A stretch of DNA of 8,739 nt. Origin: Gammaproteobacteria bacterium (lineage in GTDB: Bacteria > Pseudomonadota > Gammaproteobacteria > Steroidobacterales > Steroidobacteraceae). Within the stretch, counting starts at the first letter, position 1. Every line of letters begins with the position of its first letter. The notes under the pieces were generated by a model. It made no database searches and was not told where the DNA came from. It saw only the letters and a program-made list of their open reading frames with translations. Of this stretch, positions 1 to 7,680 are shown piece after piece. Both the position numbers and the translations under genes were made by a program. Where the stretch lies: assembly GCA_003162555.1 (NCBI GenBank), contig PMNQ01000108.1, positions 1 through 8,739 on the forward strand, in the 5' to 3' direction.

Positions 1-997
1 GAACTGGCCGCTGAACCAGATCGTCACGAAGGTAGCGCCAGCGCTGGCGGCCGGTTGCACGATGGTGCTCAAGCCGAGCGAAATCGCGCCGCTCGACGCC
101 ATCATCTTCGCGGAGATTGTCGACGCCGCCGGTGTGCCACCAGGCGTCTTCAACCTCGTCAACGGCGACGGCCCGACCGTGGGCCAGACGCTGGCGAGTC
201 ACCCGGATGTCGACATGGTGTCGTTCACCGGTTCCACGCGCGCCGGCATCATGGTCGCCAAGAGCGCCGCGGATACGGTCAAGCGCGTGACCCAGGAGCT
301 CGGCGGCAAGTCCGCAAACATCATCCTGCCAGACGCCGATCTGCAGAACGCCGTGACGCAGGGCGTCGCGGCCTGTTTCGGCAACAGCGGCCAGTCCTGC
401 GATGCGCCGACGCGCATGCTGGTGCCGAGGGAAAAACTCGAGGCCGCGCTGAAGATCGCCAAACAGGCCGCCGAGAGCCACACGGTGGGCGACCCGCGCG
501 GTGAGGGCATCCAGCTCGGACCGGTAGTGAGTGAGGCGCAGTTCAACAAGATCCAGAAGCTCATTGCCGCTGGCATCGCCGAAGGCGCGCCGCTCGTGAC
601 CGGCGGGCCGGGGAGGCCGGCGGGACTCGATCACGGTTATTACGCGCGCCCAACGGTGTTTGGTCCGGTGCGTCCCGACATGACGATCGCGCGCGAGGAA
701 ATCTTCGGACCCGTGCTGTCGATCATTCCCTACGATTCCGAACAACAGGCAATCGATATTGCGAACGACTCCGTCTATGGGCTCGCAGCCTACGTGCAAT
801 CGGGCAGCCCCGAGCATGGGCGTGCCGTGGCCAGGCAGCTGCGCGCCGGCCAGGTGCAGCTGAACTACCCGGACTGGGACACGATGGCGCCGTTCGGCGG
901 TTACAAGCAGTCCGGCAACGGGCGCGAATACGCGGACTGGGGCATCAGCGATTTCCTCGAGATCAAGGGCGTTGTCGGCTTTGGCGCGTCGGCCTGA
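1..997 (+). CDS. NAD(P)-dependent aldehyde dehydrogenase, 5'-truncated by window edge
   Basis: Oxidises an aldehyde to the carboxylic acid with NAD(P)+ in the cytoplasm. The reading frame is open from base 2 (first residues N-W-P-L-N-Q, the usual ALDH cofactor-domain entry), so the true start lies outside and roughly 150 N-terminal residues are missing; 331 residues are visible. Landmarks: the K-P-S-E segment near base 75, the F-T-G-S-T NAD-binding turn near base 225, the general-base Glu in Q-E-L-G-G-K (codon 296-298), the catalytic Cys in G-Q-S-C (codon 398-400), E-E-I-F-G-P-V near 695, and the C-terminal F-G-G-Y-K-Q-S-G block near 895. All key residues are intact, so the enzyme should be active. 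The Cys is followed by D-A-P-T-R, unlike typical betaine aldehyde dehydrogenases (BetB), so the substrate is not assigned. Its 3' end overlaps the convergent reductase gene by 35 bp. Confidence 0.96.
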   Translation, partial: NWPLNQIVTKVAPALAAGCTMVLKPSEIAPLDAIIFAEIVDAAGVPPGVFNLVNGDGPTVGQTLASHPDVDMVSFTGSTRAGIMVAKSAADTVKRVTQELGGKSANIILPDADLQNAVTQGVAACFGNSGQSCDAPTRMLVPREKLEAALKIAKQAAESHTVGDPRGEGIQLGPVVSEAQFNKIQKLIAAGIAEGAPLVTGGPGRPAGLDHGYYARPTVFGPVRPDMTIAREEIFGPVLSIIPYDSEQQAIDIANDSVYGLAAYVQSGSPEHGRAVARQLRAGQVQLNYPDWDTMAPFGGYKQSGNGREYADWGISDFLEIKGVVGFGASA

Positions 998-1943
998 CTT
1001 CGTACCCCTCCGCTTCCGGCTGGTCGTCGATCATCTCTGCCGGGAAACCCTGACCCAGCACCTTGACGCCGCAGGCGTCCTCGAGCCGCCGGATGATATT
1101 CGGTGAATGTTCGCGCGGCCCGTAACGGCGCTCGCCGTCGCGGAAAATGCCGAGCACCAGCGGCGACAGTTCCAGTGGCACCTTCAGCTCCTGCGCCAGC
1201 TGATCGAACAGCCCCACATCCTTGATGACCAGGTCCATGGTGAAACCGATGTCGCGGCTGCCATTGAGGATCACCTGCGACTCGGTCTCGTGCACGAAGG
1301 AGTTGCCCGAGGAAATGCGGATCGCCTCGTAGGCAGTGTTCATGTCCATGCCCGCCACGCGGCACACCGTCAGTGCCTCGGCGAGCGCAGCCAGGTGTAC
1401 GGTGCACAGGTAATTGGTGACCACCTTGAGCGCGGAGGCCGAGCCCAGCGGCCCGGTATGCAGGATCTGCCGGCCGAGTATTTTCAGCACCGGCAATATG
1501 CGCTCGAACGCGGCACGGCTGCCGCCAGCAAAAATCGAGATGTTGCCGGTCGCGGCGCGGTGGCAGCCGCCCGAAACGGGACAATCCATCGCCATGCCGC
1601 CACGCGCTTCGACGAGTGCGCCGATGCGCTTTACCTCGGCCGCATCGGTCGTGCTCATCTCGAGCCAGATCTTTCCGGCCGCGAGCCCGGCGAGCACGCC
1701 GTCCGCACTCTCCAGCACCGCGCGTGAGGCTGCCGGGGAGGGCAGGCAGGTGATGACGATATCCACCGCCTCGGCCATCGCTTTGGGAGAGGCGGCGCTG
1801 TGCGCGCCCCGGGCGACAAAGTCCGCGACGCGCCCGGCGTCGAGGTCCAGTACGCCAAGGTTCACGCCATGTCGTAGCAGGCTCCCGGCGAGCTTGCCGC
1901 CGACGTTGCCCAGCCCGATGAACCCGATCCGCTGTTTGTCCAC
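963..1943 (-). CDS. 3-hydroxyisobutyrate dehydrogenase / tartronate semialdehyde reductase family oxidoreductase
   Basis: NAD(P)-dependent beta-hydroxyacid dehydrogenase of 326 residues, interconverting a short beta-hydroxyacid and its semialdehyde or ketoacid. An N-terminal Rossmann motif G-F-I-G-L-G-N-V-G lies at residues 7-15, the substrate-binding D-C-P-V-S-G-G at 120-126, the catalytic Lys is K173 with N177 after it (K-V-V-T-N), and a K-D pair of the C-terminal helical domain is at 241-242. The frame is open 13 codons further upstream to an ATG at 1982, but the GTG at 1943-1941 is chosen because AGAGGTGAG sits just before it and because family members begin a few residues before the Rossmann motif. 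Residues after S-G-G are C-H-R-A where many relatives have small residues, so substrate preference may differ. The gene is divergent from the operon beginning at 2170 and convergent with the aldehyde dehydrogenase. The exact substrate is not known. Confidence 0.94.
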   Translation of the reverse strand: MDKQRIGFIGLGNVGGKLAGSLLRHGVNLGVLDLDAGRVADFVARGAHSAASPKAMAEAVDIVITCLPSPAASRAVLESADGVLAGLAAGKIWLEMSTTDAAEVKRIGALVEARGGMAMDCPVSGGCHRAATGNISIFAGGSRAAFERILPVLKILGRQILHTGPLGSASALKVVTNYLCTVHLAALAEALTVCRVAGMDMNTAYEAIRISSGNSFVHETESQVILNGSRDIGFTMDLVIKDVGLFDQLAQELKVPLELSPLVLGIFRDGERRYGPREHSPNIIRRLEDACGVKVLGQGFPAEMIDDQPEAEGYEVRPTRQSRQRP

Positions 1944-1946
1944 GCG

Positions 1947-1955
1947 CTCACCTCT
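1947..1955 (-). promoter_or_regulatory. Ribosome binding site that decides the GTG start of the reductase
   Basis: Read on the minus strand, AGAGGTGAG ends three bases before the GTG at 1943-1941, placing the GAGGTG core five bases from the start codon. No comparable site precedes the in-frame ATG at 1982, so the GTG is the better start. Confidence 0.72.
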
Positions 1956-1984
1956 GCATTCGACCTGGAAATTCCGGCACAACA

Positions 1985-1992
1985 GTGTACAC
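1985..1992. promoter_or_regulatory. Perfect palindrome GTGTACAC, possible operator
   Basis: An eight-base perfect palindrome about 40 bp upstream of the reductase GTG. The flanks pair again at the second position out (C1983 with G1994), giving 10 of 12 paired positions. T-G-T-A-C-A cores are known in operators of some GntR-family regulators of catabolic genes, but the site is short and could be chance. Binding protein unknown. Confidence 0.25.
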
Positions 1993-2118
1993 AGCCCGGC
2001 ACGGCGCTTTTACGAGGGAAGTGCCCGCCCGGGTCATCGCAAAAAGGCATATGAGGGCACTGCACTATCTGAAAATGCGGGCGCAGCGCACGGCCCGCGC
2101 CTAGGCAGAACAAGGCGG

Positions 2119-2156
2119 CGGTTTTCAGGCAATATCGGTGTGCCAGCTGCAAACCG
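2119..2156. repeat. Imperfect inverted repeat in the leader of the transporter gene
   Basis: CGGTTTTCAG (2119-2128) and CTGCAAACCG (2147-2156) are inverted copies with 9 of 10 positions paired, separated by 18 bases and ending 13 bases before the transporter ATG. It could be an operator dyad or an RNA stem-loop close to the ribosome site. There is no T-run after it, so it does not look like a terminator. Confidence 0.35.
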
Positions 2157-2169
2157 GACAACGAATAAC

Positions 2170-3483
2170 ATGACTGGACCGGGTGGAACTACGACTGCTG
2201 CACCGACGATGGCGTACCGCTGGTACGTGCTGATCCTGATGGTCTCGGTCTACACGCTCAGCATCACCGATCGCTACATGATCACGCAGGTGCTCGAACC
2301 GATCCGACTGGAACTGCACCTGACTGCTGGAGGGGTCGGTGCGCTGACGGGCCTGGGGCTGGGCCTGTTCTATATCACCATGGGATTTCCGATCTCCTGG
2401 ATGATCGACCGTGGCAGCCGGCGCGCCATCGTCTCCGCCTCGATCATCGGCTGGTCTGCGATGACCGTGGCGACCGGCCTGTCGCGAAATTACTGGCAAC
2501 TGCTGGTTTCGCGCGTCGGCATAGGCGTCGGTGAGGCGGGCGGCACGCCGGGCGCGAATTCGCTGATCTCGGATTATTTCCCCGCGTCGCGGCGGCCGAT
2601 GGCGGCGACCGTGTTCTCGCTCGGCGCGCCGATCGGTGCGTACTTTGCCTCCGACACGACCGGCGCCATTGCCGACCTGCATGGCTGGCGCGCGCCGTTC
2701 CTGTGGCTCGGTTTGCCGGGCGTGATCGTCGGCCTGCTGATTTATTTCACGGTGCGCGAGCCGCGCCGCGGCAATCTTGACGCCCACATTGCCGATGCGA
2801 AGCCCTCGGTCATGGATGCTATGCGTTACCTTTGGACGCAGCGCTCAGCCGTGCATGTGATGGCCGCCAGTGCGCTGACGGCACTGTGGGGCTGGGGACT
2901 CATGTACTGGACGCCGACTTTCCTGAACCAGGTGTATGGACTGTCTTCCGGCCAGGCCGGAGCGATCACGGGCAACATCCACCTGTTCGGCGGCTGTGCG
3001 GCCACGGTGTTTACCGGCTGGTTGCTGACGCGACCCTCGATGGCGGATCCGCGCCGGATCGTGCGACTCATGGGCTGGTGGATCGGTGCTGCGACGCTCG
3101 TTTCGCTGGTCATTTACACCACCCACTCGCTGGCGCTGGTGAAAATTCTGTTCTGGCTGTTCATCCCTTCGATCTATTTCTACATCGGACCGTGTTTCGG
3201 ACTGCTGCTGAATCTGGCCGAGCCGCGCATGCGCGCTGTGTTCTGCGCCGCGACGCTGTTCGCCGCGAATTTTCTCAACCTGATCGTGGCTCCGGTCGGC
3301 GTCGGCAGCATTGCCGACTGGCTGGGCCCGGGTCACGTCGAGACACCCGAGTCGCTGCGCATTGCCATGCTGTGCCTGGTGCCGACCGGGCTGTGGGCGA
3401 GCTTTCATTATTTCTGGTCGACGCGCCGGATCGTCGCCGACCAGGAGCGCGCCACCGGTATTGCGCTGACGGCGCCAGCCTGA
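2170..3483 (+). CDS. Spinster-family MFS transporter
   Basis: Inner-membrane secondary transporter of the major facilitator superfamily, 437 residues with about 12 hydrophobic segments, the first at about residues 16-33. D34-R35 follow the first segment. The loop after the second segment is W-M-I-D-R-G-S-R-R (77-85), a motif-A-like site. R115 and E122 lie in R-V-G-I-G-V-G-E-A, and the S-D-Y-F-P segment at 134-138 is typical of the Spinster-like branch. Bacterial Spinster-like carriers often sit beside catabolic genes for lipophilic or organic-acid substrates, but their cargo is mostly untested. ATG 2170 is chosen over the in-frame ATG at 2209, with a GGA 11 bases upstream as a weak ribosome site. 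The frame stays open back to 1414, but that part is antisense to the reductase and has no transporter-like sequence. First gene of the six-gene run; it probably imports the pathway substrate. Confidence 0.93.
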   Translation: MTGPGGTTTAAPTMAYRWYVLILMVSVYTLSITDRYMITQVLEPIRLELHLTAGGVGALTGLGLGLFYITMGFPISWMIDRGSRRAIVSASIIGWSAMTVATGLSRNYWQLLVSRVGIGVGEAGGTPGANSLISDYFPASRRPMAATVFSLGAPIGAYFASDTTGAIADLHGWRAPFLWLGLPGVIVGLLIYFTVREPRRGNLDAHIADAKPSVMDAMRYLWTQRSAVHVMAASALTALWGWGLMYWTPTFLNQVYGLSSGQAGAITGNIHLFGGCAATVFTGWLLTRPSMADPRRIVRLMGWWIGAATLVSLVIYTTHSLALVKILFWLFIPSIYFYIGPCFGLLLNLAEPRMRAVFCAATLFAANFLNLIVAPVGVGSIADWLGPGHVETPESLRIAMLCLVPTGLWASFHYFWSTRRIVADQERATGIALTAPA

Positions 3484-3499
3484 CCTTTCGGACCCGCGC

Positions 3500-4687
3500 A
3501 TGACTCTCAAATACATAAAGACCTTCGTGGTTGGCAATCCGCCGCCGCACTATGGCGGCCGCTACTTCGTGTTCGTGAAGCTGACGACCAACAGCAATGT
3601 CAGCGGCATTGGCGAGGCTTATTGCCTGCCGTTTCATCCCGACATCGTCGTGAAGATGATCGAGGATGTGTTCGTGCGCTACCTGCAGGGACAGGATCCG
3701 CACGACATCGAAACCATGTGGCGTCGCGTGTATTCAGCCGGATTCACGCAACACCCCGATCTCGCGTTGATGGGCGTGCTGAGTGCGCTGGAGATGGCCT
3801 GCTGGGACATCATCGGCAAGGAAGCGGGGCAGCCCGTCTACAAACTGTTGGGCGGACGCGTGCATGAACGGCTGCGGTCCTATACGTACATCTATGAGCG
3901 CCCCGGCGACAAGACCAATGTCTATCAGGATCCGGACTTGTCGGCACAGCGAGCGGCGGAGTGCGTGGCGCAGGGATTCACGGCCATCAAGTTCGATCCG
4001 GTCGGTCCGTACTCGGCCTTCGATGGCCGGCAGCTCTCGCTCGAGGCGCTGGATCTCTCGGAACGATTCTGTCGACAGTTGCGCGAGGCAGTCGGCAGCA
4101 AGGCGGATCTGCTGTTCGGCACCCATGGCCAGATGACGGCGGCTGGCGCGATCAGGCTCGCACGCCGCCTTGAACCCTACGATCCGCTGTGGTTCGAGGA
4201 ACCGGTGCCGCCCGATGCGCCCGAGGAGATGGCGCGGGTTGCGCGTGGCACGCGCATCCCGATCGCGGCCGGCGAGCGCCTGACAACCAAGTACGATTTT
4301 GCGCGGCTCCTGAAGCACGGGTCGGCCGCAATCCTGCAGATGAACCTGGGCCGGGTTGGCGGGATTCTCGAAGCGAAGAAAATCGCCGGCATGGCCGAGG
4401 TGCATCATGTGCAGATCGCGCCGCACCTGTACTGCGGCCCGGTGGTCGGCGCGGCCAACATCCAGCTCGCCACCTGCAGTCCGAATTTCCTGATCCTGGA
4501 GAGCATCGAGCGCTGGGACGGGTTCCACGCCGAGATCCTGCGCAAGCCCATCCGCTGGAGCGAGGGCTTCGTGATACCGCCGACCGAGCCCGGCCTGGGC
4601 GTCGAGCTGAACGAGGAAGTCGCGCTCCGCAATCCTTACCGGGGTACGCAGCTGCATCTCGAGATGGCCGGGCACCCGATCGTCTAG
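3500..4687 (+). CDS. Mandelate racemase/muconate lactonizing enzyme-family protein (galactonate dehydratase-like), atypical active site
   Basis: Enolase-superfamily protein of 395 residues. The N-terminal capping domain covers about residues 1-125 (with G-I-G-E-A at 36-40 and W-D-I-I-G-K at 102-107), and the TIM barrel follows. Barrel landmarks: K164-x-D166, G-T-H-G at 207-210, F-E-E-P at 232-235, G-E-R at 258-260, L-Q-M-N-L-G-R-V-G-G at 279-288 and A-P-H at 307-309. Family members bind Mg2+ and abstract a proton next to a carboxylate, usually dehydrating or epimerising sugar or other hydroxy acids. Compared from memory with E. coli DgoD, metal ligands E233/E234 and E259 and the catalytic H309 are present, but the first metal-ligand Asp falls on G207 and the Asp partnering the catalytic His falls on N282. 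H209 is retained. The gene starts 16 bp after the transporter stop, with GGA seven bases before the ATG. Family assignment is firm; reaction unknown. Confidence 0.92.
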   Translation: MTLKYIKTFVVGNPPPHYGGRYFVFVKLTTNSNVSGIGEAYCLPFHPDIVVKMIEDVFVRYLQGQDPHDIETMWRRVYSAGFTQHPDLALMGVLSALEMACWDIIGKEAGQPVYKLLGGRVHERLRSYTYIYERPGDKTNVYQDPDLSAQRAAECVAQGFTAIKFDPVGPYSAFDGRQLSLEALDLSERFCRQLREAVGSKADLLFGTHGQMTAAGAIRLARRLEPYDPLWFEEPVPPDAPEEMARVARGTRIPIAAGERLTTKYDFARLLKHGSAAILQMNLGRVGGILEAKKIAGMAEVHHVQIAPHLYCGPVVGAANIQLATCSPNFLILESIERWDGFHAEILRKPIRWSEGFVIPPTEPGLGVELNEEVALRNPYRGTQLHLEMAGHPIV

Positions 4688-4690
4688 GGC

Positions 4691-6358
4691 TTGCTCAAAT
4701 TTAATACGTCGCACGTGGAAGCAGTCGATTACATCATCGTCGGCGGCGGCACAGCCGGCTGCGTCGTTGCCGAACGCCTGTCGGCCAGCGGACGCGATCG
4801 CGTACTGCTGCTCGAAGCGGGAGGCTCAGACCAGCGATTCTGGGTGCGCGTGCCGATCGGCTACGGGCGCACTTTCAACGATCCGGCGGTGAACTGGATG
4901 TACGAAGCCGAACCCGAAGCCTCGCTCGGCGGCGTGCGCAGCTACTGGCCGCGCGGCAAAGTGCTCGGCGGTTCCGGTTCAATCAATGCGATGGTCTACG
5001 CGCGCGGCCAGCCGCGCGACTACGACGACTGGCGCGAGCTCGGCAATTCGGGCTGGGGCTGGAGCGATGTGCTGCCGCACTTTCAAGCGATCGAAAGCCG
5101 CGGCGATGGCGTCGGCGACGGAGAACGCACGAGTGGGGGCGCGGTCGCGAATAGTGCGCGGCCGGCGCTGCGCATCACTGATGTGTCGGCGCAGGCGCAC
5201 CCGCTGGTACGCGCCTACATTGAGGCCTGCGGCGCGCTGGGGTATCCCTTCACACCGGATTTCAATGGCGCGCAGCCCGAAGGCGTCGGCATCTACCAGA
5301 TCACGACCCGCAACGGCCTGCGCGATTCGACCGCGACGGCCTGGTTGCGGCCCGCGCTCAGGCGAAGGAATCTGCAACTGCTGCTCGACTCGCAGGTGCT
5401 GCGCATCGAATGCGCCGCACGCCGCGCGACCGGCGTGCGATACACGCGCGGTGGCCAGATGGTGTCAGTGCGGGCCAACAAGGCCGTGGTGCTGTGTGCC
5501 GGCAGCGTCAACTCGCCACAGCTGCTGCAATTGTCTGGCATCGGACCTGCATCGCTGCTGCAGGGTCTGGGAATCCCGGTAATCCATGAACTCTCCGCAG
5601 TCGGCCGCAACCTGCAGGATCACCTTGGCATCTCCTATTTCTACCGCTCGCGCGTGCCCACGCTGAACAACCGGCTCTATCCCTGGTGGGGAAAAGCCGC
5701 GGCCGGCCTGCAATACGCGCTGACACGTCGAGGTCCGCTGTCGATGAGCGTCAACCAGGGTGGCGGATTCATCAGGAGCGATCCGTCACTGCGCGCGCCC
5801 GATCTGCAGCTGTATTTCAATCCGGCCAGTTATACGAGCAGCCGCACACGGACCCGGCGCCTCATGAACCCCGATCCGTTTCCGGGCTTCCTGCTGTCGT
5901 TCAACTCCTGCCGGCCAACCAGCCGTGGACACATCGCTGTGCGCTCAGCCGATCCGCAGCAGCAGCCGGCGATCTTTCCGAATTACCTTTCGACCGAACA
6001 GGACCTGCAGGACGTGTACAAGGGCGCAAGGCTCATGCGGGCCCTTGCGGCAACCGAGCCGCTCGCCGCACTGATAGACCATGAGATGCAGCCGGGCGCG
6101 GCGAAGACCAGCGAGGCGGAGTTGCTGCAGGATTTTCGCGAACGGGCCGGCACCGTGTTCCATCCGGTCAGCACCTGCATGATGGGACCGGCGCCTGACC
6201 ATGCCGTCGTCGATGCTCGGTTGCGCGTGCACGGCATCGCTGGTTTGCGCGTCATCGATGCGTCAATATTTCCGACCGTGACCTCCGGCAATACCAATGG
6301 ACCGACGGTCATGGTGGCGGACAAGGGTGCCTCGATGCTGTTGGCGGATTCGGAGTGA
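4691..6358 (+). CDS. GMC-family FAD-dependent alcohol dehydrogenase (choline dehydrogenase-like)
   Basis: Flavin enzyme of the glucose-methanol-choline family that oxidises an alcohol to an aldehyde, probably passing electrons to the respiratory chain. It has 555 residues from a TTG start, close to the family norm. Landmarks: D-Y-I-I-V-G-G-G-T-A-G (13-23) for FAD, L-L-E-A-G-G (40-45), signature-1 region P-R-G-K-V-L-G-G-S-G-S-I-N-A (87-100), signature 2 G-S-V-N-S-P-Q-L-L-Q-L-S-G-I-G (271-285), catalytic H491 in H-P-V-S-T-C-M-M-G, and G-N-T-N (533-536) near the C-terminus. The start is uncertain: TTG 4691, three bases after the upstream stop, or GTG 4715, eight codons in. Neither has a good ribosome site and no ATG is near, so translation may be coupled to the preceding gene. 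The product aldehyde would suit the aldehyde dehydrogenase at the left edge. The substrate could be choline, another polar alcohol or an aliphatic alcohol. Confidence 0.94.
   Translation: MLKFNTSHVEAVDYIIVGGGTAGCVVAERLSASGRDRVLLLEAGGSDQRFWVRVPIGYGRTFNDPAVNWMYEAEPEASLGGVRSYWPRGKVLGGSGSINAMVYARGQPRDYDDWRELGNSGWGWSDVLPHFQAIESRGDGVGDGERTSGGAVANSARPALRITDVSAQAHPLVRAYIEACGALGYPFTPDFNGAQPEGVGIYQITTRNGLRDSTATAWLRPALRRRNLQLLLDSQVLRIECAARRATGVRYTRGGQMVSVRANKAVVLCAGSVNSPQLLQLSGIGPASLLQGLGIPVIHELSAVGRNLQDHLGISYFYRSRVPTLNNRLYPWWGKAAAGLQYALTRRGPLSMSVNQGGGFIRSDPSLRAPDLQLYFNPASYTSSRTRTRRLMNPDPFPGFLLSFNSCRPTSRGHIAVRSADPQQQPAIFPNYLSTEQDLQDVYKGARLMRALAATEPLAALIDHEMQPGAAKTSEAELLQDFRERAGTVFHPVSTCMMGPAPDHAVVDARLRVHGIAGLRVIDASIFPTVTSGNTNGPTVMVADKGASMLLADSE
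6352..6355 (+). promoter_or_regulatory. Ribosome binding site of the exported hydrolase, inside the GMC gene end
   Basis: GGAG lies eight bases before ATG 6364 and overlaps the last sense codons of the GMC gene. It favours ATG 6364 over the in-frame GTG at 6355, which overlaps the GMC stop as GTGA and would add only three residues. Confidence 0.6.
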
Positions 6359-6363
6359 ACACC

Positions 6364-7680
6364 ATGCGCATTAAACAGATCTACGTTGCGATCACCGCGC
6401 TGGGCGTGACTTCGATCGTGCCCATGTTCGCCATGGCGCAAACGATGGAGGCGCCGAGCCGGCCGGTCGTGGATTCTCCCGAACTCGCCGCGCTCGGCCC
6501 GCTCACCGTCGGCGTGCGCACGATCACGCTGGTGGATCACAACGCGGACGACGTGGCCGCACCTCACGCCGATCGCCGCCTGACGATCGACATCTGGTAT
6601 CCGGCACACGCTGCCCGTGGCGCGAAAGCTGCGCACTACGATGGCAGCCTGCCCGCGGAGAAACCGGGACCACCGGCCACGTTCTCGGTGCCCGGCATCG
6701 CGGTCCGCAATGCCGCGGCGATTGCGGGTCACTATCCGCTCGTCGTCGTCTCGCACGGCCGCAGCAATGCGACCGCAGCGCTCAGCTGGCTCACCGAGAA
6801 CCTGGCCTCGAAGGGTTACGTTGTAGCCGCAATCCGCCATGCCGATCTGCCTCGGAGCGAAGCCGCTGAAGGCCCCGAGATGCTGTTGCGCCGGCCGCTC
6901 GACATCGCATTCGTCACCCGCTCGCTGCAACGATCGCTGGCAGACGAAGGACTCATCGATCCTTCGCGCACAGCGCTGATCGGTTATTCGATGGGCGGCT
7001 ATGGCGTGCTGATCGATTCGGGCGCGGCACTCGATCCGGAGGGCGGGCCGTGCAAGTGGGTGCCTGGCGGATTGATGATTCCATACGCGGCTGGCGGCAA
7101 GCTGCAGGATGCGATCCAGGTGTCGAATCTGAAAGCCGTGGTAGCCATCGCGCCATGGGGAGGTGCGGTCGGCGCCTGGGGAAAGACGGGGCCAGAGGGC
7201 GTCACGGCGCCGCTGTTGCTGATTGCCGGTGACCGCGACCACACGGTGGACTATGCAAGCGGTGCGCGCGCGTTCTTCGACGCTGCAACCAGCGCCAGGC
7301 GCTATCTGCTGACCTATCACGGCGCAGGTCACGCACTCGGCCTCGGGCCGGTGCCACTGACGATGCGCGGCAGCACCTGGGATATCAGCTGGTTCGAAGA
7401 CCCGGTCTGGCGGAAAGACCGCATCATCGCCATCAACCTGCACATGATCACCGCGTTCCTCGATCGCTTTGTGAAGGGCGATGAGAGCCGCGCGGCCTAT
7501 CTCGACGGTCCGGTTAGCGAGTCCGCGGCCGGAACCTGGCAGGCGCCGCAAGGTACGCTGTTCGACGCGCGCAGCCCGGGCACGAGTGGCATCACGTTGT
7601 GGAAGGGCTTCCAGCGCGACTACGCCGAGGGTCTTGAGCTCCTGCGGCGCGATGCGCTGGTTGGTGGATCCACGCAATGA
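6364..7680 (+). CDS. Exported alpha/beta hydrolase, dienelactone hydrolase-like
   Basis: Predicted periplasmic or secreted serine hydrolase of 438 residues. The N-terminus has positive residues R2 and K4, a hydrophobic stretch (about 7-22) and a probable signal-peptidase I site after A-M-A (residue 25). The mature part is an alpha/beta-hydrolase fold: the strand and oxyanion turn V-V-V-S-H-G-R-S at 127-134, nucleophile S209 in G-Y-S-M-G, acid D292 (or D290) in G-D-R-D-H, and H323 in G-A-G-H. This pattern fits the 'predicted dienelactone hydrolase'/PAF-acetylhydrolase-like group, whose members cleave esters or lactones; true cytosolic dienelactone hydrolases use Cys rather than Ser. The strand order and spacing look intact. 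The gene overlaps no other coding region but its ribosome site lies in the GMC gene, and its stop is overlapped by a five-codon mini-ORF. It likely releases or opens an ester or lactone outside the cytoplasm; the substrate is not known. Confidence 0.9.
   Translation: MRIKQIYVAITALGVTSIVPMFAMAQTMEAPSRPVVDSPELAALGPLTVGVRTITLVDHNADDVAAPHADRRLTIDIWYPAHAARGAKAAHYDGSLPAEKPGPPATFSVPGIAVRNAAAIAGHYPLVVVSHGRSNATAALSWLTENLASKGYVVAAIRHADLPRSEAAEGPEMLLRRPLDIAFVTRSLQRSLADEGLIDPSRTALIGYSMGGYGVLIDSGAALDPEGGPCKWVPGGLMIPYAAGGKLQDAIQVSNLKAVVAIAPWGGAVGAWGKTGPEGVTAPLLLIAGDRDHTVDYASGARAFFDAATSARRYLLTYHGAGHALGLGPVPLTMRGSTWDISWFEDPVWRKDRIIAINLHMITAFLDRFVKGDESRAAYLDGPVSESAAGTWQAPQGTLFDARSPGTSGITLWKGFQRDYAEGLELLRRDALVGGSTQ

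Larger units (their letters stand above)
1944..2169. promoter_or_regulatory. Divergent intergenic control region
   Basis: This 226-bp stretch separates the minus-strand reductase from the plus-strand operon and is the longest non-coding gap in the window, so promoters for both directions should lie here. It is visibly more A+T-rich in patches (around 2041-2075 and 2121-2135) than the flanking genes. I looked for sigma-70 boxes on both strands. The best minus-strand pair is TTTTCA and TATGCC with an 18-base spacer, which is a weak match, and no convincing plus-strand pair was found. It contains the palindrome at 1985-1992 and the inverted repeat at 2119-2156. No regulator gene is visible in the window. 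Confidence 0.55.

Noticed and set aside
1..997. Assignment of the aldehyde dehydrogenase as BetB (betaine aldehyde dehydrogenase)
   Set aside because: The residues after the catalytic Cys (D-A-P-T-R) and the C-terminal block fit a broader ALDH group, and half the cofactor domain is outside the window.
2051..2104. 17-codon frame (M-R-A-L-H-Y-L-K...) upstream of the transporter, possible leader peptide
   Set aside because: The A/G-rich stretch AAAAAGG is only three bases from the ATG, there is no run of regulatory codons and no attenuator-like hairpin after it, so it is not distinguishable from chance.
1414..2169. Open upstream extension of the transporter frame (252 extra codons)
   Set aside because: It is antisense to the reductase, is rich in Arg, Ser and Pro without membrane or family character, and the transporter fold begins right after 2170.
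3484..3499. Search for terminators or internal promoters in the gaps of the operon
   Set aside because: Gaps of 3-21 bp contain no hairpin with a T-run and no recognisable promoter boxes.
3734..4714. 326-codon open frame on the minus strand
   Set aside because: Antisense to the enolase-superfamily gene, whose family motifs are clear; the minus-strand product shows none.
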